Shown here in pieces: positions 10,840 to 19,410 of a DNA stretch of 45,130 nt. The notes under the pieces were generated by a model. The model was not told the origin of the DNA. It saw only the letters and a program-made list of their open reading frames with translations, and ran no database searches. A program made the translations under genes and the position numbers. How positions within the stretch are numbered: position 1 is the first letter of the stretch; every line of letters begins with the position of its first letter. This DNA comes from CAYXRK01 sp964467615 (lineage in GTDB: Bacteria; Hydrogenedentota; Hydrogenedentia; Hydrogenedentales; GCA-2746185). The stretch is from NCBI GenBank assembly GCA_964467615.1, contig CAYXRK010000015.1, positions 1-45,130 of the forward strand, in the 5' to 3' direction.

Positions 10840-13800
10840 TTGACTGAACTTCGCACCATACCTCGCGTGACGCGGTGGAGAGGGGCAGTGTCCCTTTCCA
10901 TTCTTGCGTTCGCATTGGCGCCGGGCGAGGCGCGCGCGGTTGACAAGAGCGGTGTCCGCTTTAACGCGGTTTCGCTCCCGAATGGTCCGGGCTCGATTGA
11001 AGGCTTCGGCGAGACGTTCTCGCCCGCCCTGAATACCGGCTCGTCTCAGTATCAGTTCCATATCGGCGCACCTCTCGGGGTGAACGGCTTTGCTCCCTCC
11101 ATTTCCTTCAAATACGACAGCGGGATCGGAAATGGCCCGGTCGGATACGGCTGGAGAATTGCAATACCCTACCTGCAGCGAAAGACCTCTCAAGGCGTGC
11201 CTCGGTATGTCGATGAGTCGAACGGCATCGACGATAACGGGGATGCGCAAATCGATGAAGCCGGCGAAGAGGACAAGTTCATCACTGAAGACGCCGACAC
11301 GTTAGTTCGTCTGGAAGACGGATACTATCGCGCCGACAGGGAACAGGCCTTCGTCCGCTATCGGCGCGTCGACGAACATTGGGAAGGACGACTACCCAAT
11401 GGGGTCCTTCGAGAGTATGGGCTATCTCCGTCGGGCCGAGTCGGCGATGCGGAAACAGGGCGGACTTTCGCCTGGTTGCTAGAGCGCGAGACGGACCCGA
11501 ACGGCAACGTCATACGTTACCTCTACACGACATTTCCCGGCGGGGAAAACAAGAACCAGGTCTACATCTCTGGAATCGAATTTGGAGCGGGCGCGCCCCC
11601 CTGGGACCACTTTCAGTTCGTCCATTTTGCGTACGAACAGCGTCCCGACTGGTCCGAATCGTGCCGTTCGGGATTCATAATCCGCACCGGGATGCGCGTC
11701 CGGGAGGCAACGGTGGGGACCCAGGGCCTCGAGTTACCCCGCCACCAACAAGGGGACTTCAATGCCGACGGCGTGACCGACAATTTGGATTGGCTCTATC
11801 GCATCGCGTATGACGCGCATCCGCATTGGTCGCTGGTGTCGTCGGTACGCGAAGTAGGTTTTGACGGGGTCACCGAGTTCCCTCCACTCACGATGGAATA
11901 TGAAGTCTACCTTTCACCCGAATCCGCCTCAGCGGAACCGGCCGTCGTTTTGTCAGTCAATACGCCGGTGCATCTCATGACGCGCGAATGGGTCGACTTC
12001 TCCGATCTCAACGGCGACGCTCTGCCCGATATTCTCAAGACGGAGCCTTTCGGCGGTCCCCACAGCGTGGTGTTCAACCTTGGTGAAGGCGTGGACGAGG
12101 ACGGAAATCGCGCGATCGTGTGGTCGGCACCGGGCACAATTGGGGGTGACGGGCGGGCCCATCAAGTGAATCTCGCGTCCAATATCGGCGCAATCGCCCA
12201 GCTCGTTGATATGGACGGCGACGGTCGCGCCGACTTGGCATACAAGGCCGACGCGAACGTTTACTACTTCTCGAACGAGCCGAGTGGGGTAGCGGTCGCA
12301 TGGGGCGACCGTCAACGCATGGATCTCTATCCCAACTCGCCCGCCCCTTCCGTGCCTTATGAAACGCCGGACGCGCAATCCGGCGATCTCAACGGCGATC
12401 GCCGGATCGATTTTATCCAGAGCTTAAGCGTCGGGAACCAAGCCTATTTTCGGGTCTGGATCAATCTTGGCGGCGCGCGTTTCTCGAGGCCCTTCACGGT
12501 CCCGCAATCCGAAGGGTGGATGTTCTCCCAAGACCACATTGAAGTCACCGACTTCAACGGAGACAGTCTCGCGGACGTTGTGCGAATCACGCCGACCGAA
12601 CTCCAGGTACGCGCCGGACTTGGCTATGGTGATTTCGCCCCGGTGGTCAGCGTGCCCATTCGGGACCGTTCCCTCACTCCGGAGCAACTCGATCGAGTTG
12701 CGCTCGAAGACATTTCGGGCGACGGTTTGGTGGAGCTCGTGGTCGAGCGGGCCGCGCCCGGCGAACTCTGGTATTGGATTGGCCTGGGCAACTACACCCT
12801 CGATCACAGGCATGTGTTCACGGATATGCCGACCTTCGATTCGCTCAATCCGGCGGTCCGATGGGCGGACATGAATGGATCGGCCACCCAGGACATCATT
12901 TATGTGCAGGACTCGGCTGAACGCCGAATGGTCACGATAGATTTCGGCGACATCATTGGCAGTTACAACTTCCTGACCCGTATGTCGAACGGAATTGGGC
13001 GCGACATCGACCTGGAGTACGACGTCTCGACCACGTACCTTCTGGCCGACGCGGCCGCGGGAAAACCCTGGCCCGATCCATTGCCGTTCGTTGCGACCAT
13101 CGTTGCGACCATCGACACGTCCGACGGAATCGGCAACAACTACTTCACTGAGTTCGCGTACCACAACGGCTTCTGGCACGAGGAAACCCAGACGTTCATC
13201 GGTTTCGAGGCCGCGGACGAGATTATTTACGGCGATGATTCGGCGCCGGCGCTGGTCCGGAGCCACGAATTTGACGTTGGCCGCGACGTTTTCGCCATGC
13301 GGGGGAAACAATTGCGCCTGGCGGCCGCGGACGAGGACGGGGCCGTGTTCTGGGAAGAAACCACGGAATGGCAGCCGCGCAATTTGGCGATAGGCAATGA
13401 TGGGTCTCCCGTAGTCTTTCCGGCAGCGACCGGGTTGCAGCGCAACGAACTCGAGCTGGGGCAAGGCGTGCCGCGGCGGATACAGACCGAATTCGAGTAC
13501 GACGAATTTGGGAACGTTTTGCTCCGTTGCGAACTCGGGATCGTCGAAGACGACAATCCGGGCGCGTTCAACGATGAAACGATCACCGCCACCGAGTACG
13601 CGTACAACGTAGAGCAGTGGCTCGTCGATAGACCGTCCAACAGAATAGTGGCCAATATCGATGGCGATGTCGTCACGCGGACGGAGTTCTACTACGACGA
13701 TGAGACGTTCTCGGGTACAGGACTTGGGGAAATCAGCAAAGGCAACAAAACGTTGGAGCGGAGGTGGCATGACACGGCCACCGAATCGGGGTCCGTCGAC

Positions 13801-16800
13801 GCCGAGCGCTACAAGTACGACGAGTACGGCAACATCGTGGCCATGTTCGATCCGCTCGCGATCGCGGATGGCGGCGCCGTCGACGACTCGGCCGGGCACT
13901 ACCGGACGATTCAATATGACGATGAATTCCACACGTATGCGGTCGCCGAAACGGTCCACCTCGGCGAAGGCCGTGAAGACTTGGAATTGCGCTTCACCTG
14001 GGACGCCGGGGCAGGGGATGTTACGTCGTATACGGACCTGAACGGTGCAATTACCGCGTACACGCACGATGCGTTGGGCCGGCTCGAGAGGAGCGTGCTA
14101 CCCGGTGACACGGACGAGTTCCCGACGCTCGAGTATGAATATCAATTGGCCCAGGCGTTCGGAGACGGACGACTCATTAATTTTGTCGAAACTCGGCTCC
14201 TGGACAAGATCCCGGGCAGCGCTGGCGATGAAAAGCGAGACCACTATTTTATTTCGCGAGACTTTTCCGACGGTTTCGCCCGCGTAGTCATGAAGAAATC
14301 GGAGGCCGAACCGGATCCGGAGTCGGGCGGGCCCCGCGCCGCTGTCACCGAAGCCGCCCTCTTTAACGCGCGTGGCGCGCCGAGCATATCTCTCCAGCCC
14401 TATTTCTCGATGGGCCAGGGCGCGACCCTGGATGAGTTACTGGAATTCGAGGACGTGCGCGCGGACGGCTGGATCGGCCTCTTTCACGGCAATGGCGAAT
14501 CGATCCCGCTGGACTTTGGTAACGCATTCAAGGTCTCCACCGAATACGACGCGGTTCTGCGCCATACACGTTCCACTAACGCCGACGGCACGCAACGGCT
14601 GATGGCGTTCGAGCCGCTTGTCACCATCATGTCTGACGAGAACGATCTCGATCCCGGCTCGCGGTATTTCGGCACGACGACGGTCCACCACCGGGACGGG
14701 CTTGGCCGCCTCGTTCGAGTAGACGAGAACGTGCGCTTGACCGACGCGGGATTGCCTTCGGACGAGCTCGTCTCGTGGAGCACATCGTATTCCTACAGGG
14801 CGGATGGATCGCTGACGCAGACCGTAGATTCGCAGGGGAATGCCCGCCTTCAGGACTACGACGGATTGGGCCGCAAGATTCTTTTGAACGATCCCGACCG
14901 GGGGACGTTTCAATACGCATACGACGCCGCTTCCAATCTTATTGAGACCGTGGACGCGAAGACGCAGCGCGTCACGTACACCTACGACGGCGCGGACCGC
15001 GTCTTGACCGAGGACTACCACGATGAAGGCCGCCCCTATTCGGCCAACCGCGTCTACGATCCGTCGCAGCCGCTTTCCGAATCTAACCGCCCGGATGTCC
15101 TCTACCACTACGACACCCCGGCCCAACCGCTTCCGTTCGGGGACGGGGACGAGGGCGCCGCGGAAAACACGCGCGGCCTTCTGGCCTACGTGGAGGATCT
15201 GGCGGGAGAGACCCATACCTCCTACAACGCGCGCGGCCGGAGCGCGTGGGTACTCAAGCGCGTGCCCGATCCGAGAACGGGACAACTGGTCAGTTACAAG
15301 ACGGATCTCGCATACGATTCCCAAGATCGAGTCGTCGAAATGAAATATCCCGATGGCGACCGGACGTCATTTGCGTACAACGATCAATTCGTTCTCGAGC
15401 GAATCGCGGGGGGTGCGGCCGCCAATCGCAATGCGGAACCATTTATTGTGCCGTTCGCCGAGTACGGATCTTCCGGACAGCGTACCCGGTTTGCATTCGG
15501 TAACGGCGTGTCGGTCAGCTACGCTTACGATCCGCGCGCGCGGCTTGTCGCGCTCGACGCGGTGGATTCGCAAGGGCCCGGCGAACCGTTACTCGCATAC
15601 GCCTACGAATTTGACGGCGTTTCGAATATCACTGGTATTCATGATCTACGGCCGGAGGCCGTCCGCGCCGCCGGCGATCCGTTGCGCAACTCGCAGACCT
15701 TCGAGTACGACGACCTGTATCGCCTGGCCTCAGTGGGCTACGCGTTCCATACGCCTGGCCAAAGCATTCGCGACGACGGAGGCATCGCGTATCGCTACGA
15801 CAGGCTCGGCAATTTGCTTTCGCAAACCTCCGGAATCGAGCACAGCGTGCGTGGCCACTCGGTGACGGAGTTGGGGGAATTGTCCTACGGCGGAGCGCTG
15901 GGATCCTCCGGCCGGATCGGCGGTACGTCGAACGGGCCCGGTCCCCATGCGTTGACCCTCGCATCGAGTGATTCCGAATCGCGAGCGTTTGCCTATGACT
16001 CGAACGGAAACATGACCTCGATTGACGAGTTGAATTGCACATGGGACTTTCAGGACAGGCTTGTCGCAGCGGAAGACGAGTCCATGCGGGCCGAGTACGC
16101 TTATGACTACTCCGGCTCACGCGTGCTGAAGAAGGTCCGTAAGAAAGATGGGGGAGAGGTGGGTCCTCTCATCGACTCGACTGTCTACGTCGGACAGCAC
16201 TTCGAAATTCGGATGGGCGGCCAGCCGGTGAAATACGTCTTTGACGGTCCGACGCGGATCGCGCGCGTCACTGGTACCCTCGAACCGTCGTCGAGTCGCG
16301 TACAGCGCTTCCAACTTGCGCAGGGCTGGAACCTGCTGGGCGTGGCCGTAATGGCGGATGACGCGGCGCTTCAATTGGGAATCGGCTCCGAACCGTTGAT
16401 CGAGGCCGCCTTCGTATGGGACACGGCCACCGGTGACTATCTGCCGCTTACCAGCGAATCGCCCTTGCCGCCCGGCTCCGTCTTCTGGTTGCGCGCGGCA
16501 GCGCCGTTAAACCGACAAATCGTCGGAGCGCCGGTCGAACTCACCGCGAATGTGCTCACGCTCTCCCACGGATTGTTCGCCGTGCCGGCCCTTGAATCGA
16601 TCAACCTGAACACATTGCTTCCGGATTCCGCTGCCCGTGCATGGAGTTTTGATGGATATGAGCAATCCTGGCGACCGCGCTTCTCCGGAGAACTCGCGTT
16701 TCTGTCGGACCTGCCCGGCTTCGTGCCGCCCGGCGCACCGATATTCCTCGAAATGGCCGATGTCGAAGAACTCAGTTTGCCCGCGCCCAGCCAACGAATT

Positions 16801-17817
16801 CTCTACTACCTCCAGGACCATCTCGGATCCTCGAACCTCGTCGCGGACGCTGAAGGCCGGGTCGTCGAGGAGACGGCCTTCTACCCTTTTGGCGAACCGC
16901 GCGCCCGCTTCGAGGCGGATGCGGCCCGTTCAGTGACGCCCAACGTCTATCTGTTTTCCCAGAAAGAGCGCGATGCGGAGTCCAACTTGCAGTACTTCGA
17001 GAGCCGGTATCTCGTGGCTTCGCTGGCGCGTTTCAACCGAGTCGATCCCGTGGTCGACAATTATCCGACTGCAGCAATGCTTGATCCTCAACTTCAAAAT
17101 ACGTACAGCTACGCGCGGAACAATCCCGTCGCCTTACAGGATCCGGACGGACGCTTCCTGAATACAGCCGCCGCGAAGACCCTGTTGCGCCAGTTCAATC
17201 CGTTCAGCGATCAGGCCACGGGAAACACCACGGACACCAAGGCCGAACGAAAAGCGCGCGTGTTCGGCGCGCTCAAGGTCAAGAAGGGTGGCGATGTACC
17301 CGGCGGCGCAACGACAGGATCAATTCCCGATTTCGTCCAAAAAGAACTTACGTCGTTGAGTACGAACACGAAGAGCAGTCCTACCTCGATACTTTCCTTG
17401 GTGGTGGACGCGGCCGAAGGCATTAAGAAGTTCGCCGCCGACAAGAAGATCAAACTCGATGTCGATCAGTTCCTCAACGCGATTAGCTTCGAAAAGGGCA
17501 AGGCAACGGACGAAGACATTCTCGCGGCCATTTCGCTCGATGAAGACACCTCGCCGCTCTTCGCGGAAGCCCCAACTTCCAAAAGCGGCCGGGTACTCAA
17601 GACCGACGCCCTCAAGGGGGTCACTCGCATCCAAAACACGATTCGAGGCCTTGACCTGAAGAAGGCCCTGGCCGGCTTCCAGGACAAGTTAAAGACACAA
17701 GGCTTCGATTTCGATCAGACGCAAGTGGATAGCTTCGCCGGAAAATTCCTAAATGAGGACAGTTCCGTGGACAACCGAAACCGCGAACGCGACAATCGCC
17801 GGGACGACAACCCATGA
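10840..17817 (+). CDS. SpvB/TcB-like and RHS-repeat (TcC-like) fusion protein
   Basis: A 2,325-residue protein. TTG 10840 gives an n-region, the hydrophobic run AVSLSILAFALAPG and an ARA cleavage site, so it is probably exported; GTG 10867 is an alternative start. Domains: SpvB N-terminal domain (about residues 45-350, with NGPVGYGWRI), six FG-GAP/VCBS-like DxNGDxxxD units (about 380-690), TcdB middle-region signature (about 700-800, with FIGFEAADE), YD/RHS repeats (860-1810), an inserted domain (about 1812-1985), the RHS core (about 1985-2105, with QDHLGSSNLVADAEG, ending in YSYARNNPV and DPDG) and an unrecognised 220-residue tail. In Tc toxins the TcB and TcC parts form a shell that encloses and autoproteolytically releases the TcC C-terminus; here both parts are in one chain. 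Its frame is the same as the upstream TcA-like gene, separated by TAG and TAA stops. The SpvB and RHS assignments are firm; toxin function is inferred. Confidence 0.9.
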   Translation: MTELRTIPRVTRWRGAVSLSILAFALAPGEARAVDKSGVRFNAVSLPNGPGSIEGFGETFSPALNTGSSQYQFHIGAPLGVNGFAPSISFKYDSGIGNGPVGYGWRIAIPYLQRKTSQGVPRYVDESNGIDDNGDAQIDEAGEEDKFITEDADTLVRLEDGYYRADREQAFVRYRRVDEHWEGRLPNGVLREYGLSPSGRVGDAETGRTFAWLLERETDPNGNVIRYLYTTFPGGENKNQVYISGIEFGAGAPPWDHFQFVHFAYEQRPDWSESCRSGFIIRTGMRVREATVGTQGLELPRHQQGDFNADGVTDNLDWLYRIAYDAHPHWSLVSSVREVGFDGVTEFPPLTMEYEVYLSPESASAEPAVVLSVNTPVHLMTREWVDFSDLNGDALPDILKTEPFGGPHSVVFNLGEGVDEDGNRAIVWSAPGTIGGDGRAHQVNLASNIGAIAQLVDMDGDGRADLAYKADANVYYFSNEPSGVAVAWGDRQRMDLYPNSPAPSVPYETPDAQSGDLNGDRRIDFIQSLSVGNQAYFRVWINLGGARFSRPFTVPQSEGWMFSQDHIEVTDFNGDSLADVVRITPTELQVRAGLGYGDFAPVVSVPIRDRSLTPEQLDRVALEDISGDGLVELVVERAAPGELWYWIGLGNYTLDHRHVFTDMPTFDSLNPAVRWADMNGSATQDIIYVQDSAERRMVTIDFGDIIGSYNFLTRMSNGIGRDIDLEYDVSTTYLLADAAAGKPWPDPLPFVATIVATIDTSDGIGNNYFTEFAYHNGFWHEETQTFIGFEAADEIIYGDDSAPALVRSHEFDVGRDVFAMRGKQLRLAAADEDGAVFWEETTEWQPRNLAIGNDGSPVVFPAATGLQRNELELGQGVPRRIQTEFEYDEFGNVLLRCELGIVEDDNPGAFNDETITATEYAYNVEQWLVDRPSNRIVANIDGDVVTRTEFYYDDETFSGTGLGEISKGNKTLERRWHDTATESGSVDAERYKYDEYGNIVAMFDPLAIADGGAVDDSAGHYRTIQYDDEFHTYAVAETVHLGEGREDLELRFTWDAGAGDVTSYTDLNGAITAYTHDALGRLERSVLPGDTDEFPTLEYEYQLAQAFGDGRLINFVETRLLDKIPGSAGDEKRDHYFISRDFSDGFARVVMKKSEAEPDPESGGPRAAVTEAALFNARGAPSISLQPYFSMGQGATLDELLEFEDVRADGWIGLFHGNGESIPLDFGNAFKVSTEYDAVLRHTRSTNADGTQRLMAFEPLVTIMSDENDLDPGSRYFGTTTVHHRDGLGRLVRVDENVRLTDAGLPSDELVSWSTSYSYRADGSLTQTVDSQGNARLQDYDGLGRKILLNDPDRGTFQYAYDAASNLIETVDAKTQRVTYTYDGADRVLTEDYHDEGRPYSANRVYDPSQPLSESNRPDVLYHYDTPAQPLPFGDGDEGAAENTRGLLAYVEDLAGETHTSYNARGRSAWVLKRVPDPRTGQLVSYKTDLAYDSQDRVVEMKYPDGDRTSFAYNDQFVLERIAGGAAANRNAEPFIVPFAEYGSSGQRTRFAFGNGVSVSYAYDPRARLVALDAVDSQGPGEPLLAYAYEFDGVSNITGIHDLRPEAVRAAGDPLRNSQTFEYDDLYRLASVGYAFHTPGQSIRDDGGIAYRYDRLGNLLSQTSGIEHSVRGHSVTELGELSYGGALGSSGRIGGTSNGPGPHALTLASSDSESRAFAYDSNGNMTSIDELNCTWDFQDRLVAAEDESMRAEYAYDYSGSRVLKKVRKKDGGEVGPLIDSTVYVGQHFEIRMGGQPVKYVFDGPTRIARVTGTLEPSSSRVQRFQLAQGWNLLGVAVMADDAALQLGIGSEPLIEAAFVWDTATGDYLPLTSESPLPPGSVFWLRAAAPLNRQIVGAPVELTANVLTLSHGLFAVPALESINLNTLLPDSAARAWSFDGYEQSWRPRFSGELAFLSDLPGFVPPGAPIFLEMADVEELSLPAPSQRILYYLQDHLGSSNLVADAEGRVVEETAFYPFGEPRARFEADAARSVTPNVYLFSQKERDAESNLQYFESRYLVASLARFNRVDPVVDNYPTAAMLDPQLQNTYSYARNNPVALQDPDGRFLNTAAAKTLLRQFNPFSDQATGNTTDTKAERKARVFGALKVKKGGDVPGGATTGSIPDFVQKELTSLSTNTKSSPTSILSLVVDAAEGIKKFAADKKIKLDVDQFLNAISFEKGKATDEDILAAISLDEDTSPLFAEAPTSKSGRVLKTDALKGVTRIQNTIRGLDLKKALAGFQDKLKTQGFDFDQTQVDSFAGKFLNEDSSVDNRNRERDNRRDDNP

Positions 17818-17882
17818 CTCGTGACTCTCAATTCTTCGCATACTTTCGTCGTATCCCGCGTTCACCCGCGGAAACTAAATTC

Positions 17883-17887
17883 AGGAG
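17883..17887 (+). promoter_or_regulatory. Shine-Dalgarno that fixes the start of the 483-residue protein
   Basis: AGGAG sits 7 bases before ATG 17895. This favours that start over ATG 17814, whose extra 27 residues would bury the signal peptide. Confidence 0.75.
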
Positions 17888-17894
17888 CACAATC

Positions 17895-19346
17895 ATGCAC
17901 CGCGAGAGACCTGCCCGGATTCCTATTATGTTGGCGGCCATAGGCCTTTTCCTCTGGCTGACCGGTGCCGCATTCGCCGGGATTCCCGAGCCGGGCATCA
18001 TCCTTTATGGACAAGTGCTCGACGAGGAGGGTCAGTTGGTCACTACCGGCGAGTTGACGTGGACCTACGCCCCGGAAGGCGGTGGCGACCCCGTCGTCGT
18101 TACCACCGCCTTGACTACGATAGACGGGGCCGGCGGCCCCTACTCGTACAAGGTGCTCATACCCTTCGAGACCCCGGTCTCGGGATTTCCCGTAGAGCCA
18201 AATGCATTGACGGTGACCGCCACGCCGGCGTCGTATACACGAGATGGGCAGGTCACCGGCGATTCCATCCATACGACGCACACCGTGACGTTGTCGAGCG
18301 CGGACCGCGGAAACGCGATTCGAGTTGACGTATGCCTCACCTGCGACGAGTCCACGAAGTCGATCCATTCGGCCGATGTAAACGAGGACCTTAAGTTTTC
18401 GCTGGGCGAGTTTCTGCGGGTCGTCGAGTTTTACAACGCGACGTTGACGCACGATTATCACGTGGACGCCACCGGCGAAGATGGGTACGGCGTTGGTTTC
18501 GGCCCTCGAGACGGCGACCCGCACAGCAGCGACTATTACGGCGGCGCGGATTGGCGGCTCTCCCTAAACGAGGTCGTACGAATTATCGACTTGTTTGCAT
18601 CGACGTATGAGCACTCCTACAGCCCGGATCCCTTGTCGGAGGACGGATTCAAGAAGGGGGCCGAGACGGGGGGAGTCGTCACGTCGGCGAAGTCAGCCTC
18701 ATTCGGAGTGTCGGTAACCCGTGAACTGACGGCCACCACGGTAGACTCGGGCGGCATCCGCATGGAATTTACGCTCGATGTCGTGGCGGGGGGCCCAGAC
18801 CCACTGAGCGCCCTCGCTATTCGGGAATCTCTTCCGTCCGGGTGGACCTATGCGGGCGTGACAAGCGGCGCTTCGCCGTTGATCAGTCCATCGGTGTCCA
18901 AGAGCGGCGAGCTCGAGTTTGCGTGGTTTCCTGTCCCGCCGGAGTCGTTCTCGTTTTCGTATGCCGTGCTGGCATCCGCAAGCTCAGCGACTTCCGACGC
19001 GGCCTCGCACGTTCGCGGCACAGCGTTCTATCGCACCGCATCGGGAGGTTCCGAGCTCCAAGCGGCGGTCCTGGCGTCAGATGTCGATTTCCCGAGCAAG
19101 GAGCAAACGCTCGATTCGCTTCTGCCTGGCCCGATGTTCGTGGCGTCTGACCCAGGCGCTCAGTCGCCGCCCAGCGCCGGAGTAACGAGCATTAGCGGAA
19201 GTGGAAGCGGTCCGGCTGGCGGCGCCAGTGAATCGCCGCAGGCTTCGGAGAAAGCGGTACCAATGTCGCTACGTATCGAGTGGCCATTGGCTGCACTTCT
19301 CGCGTTAGCCGGAATGGCCTGTGCGGCCCGGCGGGCGAGAAATTGA
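17895..19346 (+). CDS. Secreted, C-terminally anchored protein with two dockerin/EF-hand-like units
   Basis: A 483-residue protein. An ATG overlaps the previous stop (17814), but ATG 17895 is preferred because AGGAG lies 7 bases upstream and the first residues form a signal peptide (IPIMLAAIGLFLWLTGAAFA). A carboxypeptidase-regulatory/Ig-like domain follows (GQVLDEEGQLVTTG). Then come two related units, SADVNEDLKFSLGEFLRVVE ... GEDGYGVG and ADWRLSLNEVVRIIDLF ... SEDGFKKG, each with one acidic calcium-type loop and one helix, like dockerin half-repeats. A DUF11-like beta domain follows, then a Ser/Gly/Pro linker and a C-terminal hydrophobic helix ending ACAARRARN, which looks like a sorting signal. 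Role unknown: it could be a structural partner of the giant neighbours. No cohesin was recognised in the window. Confidence 0.85.
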   Translation: MHRERPARIPIMLAAIGLFLWLTGAAFAGIPEPGIILYGQVLDEEGQLVTTGELTWTYAPEGGGDPVVVTTALTTIDGAGGPYSYKVLIPFETPVSGFPVEPNALTVTATPASYTRDGQVTGDSIHTTHTVTLSSADRGNAIRVDVCLTCDESTKSIHSADVNEDLKFSLGEFLRVVEFYNATLTHDYHVDATGEDGYGVGFGPRDGDPHSSDYYGGADWRLSLNEVVRIIDLFASTYEHSYSPDPLSEDGFKKGAETGGVVTSAKSASFGVSVTRELTATTVDSGGIRMEFTLDVVAGGPDPLSALAIRESLPSGWTYAGVTSGASPLISPSVSKSGELEFAWFPVPPESFSFSYAVLASASSATSDAASHVRGTAFYRTASGGSELQAAVLASDVDFPSKEQTLDSLLPGPMFVASDPGAQSPPSAGVTSISGSGSGPAGGASESPQASEKAVPMSLRIEWPLAALLALAGMACAARRARN

Positions 19347-19410
19347 AATGAATGATCGGTGCAGCGGGAAATTGTCGGGGCTGGTTCAACTCAGAGGGAA
19401 AGATCGAAGC

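Noticed and set aside
12424..14067. 547-codon antisense frame within the RHS gene
   Set aside because: Same reason: no motif, skewed composition, and the plus-strand TcB/RHS motifs are continuous through it.
17814..17894. Longer start (ATG 17814) for the 483-residue protein, overlapping the RHS stop
   Set aside because: The ATGA overlap is tempting, but AGGAG before ATG 17895 and the signal peptide beginning there are stronger.
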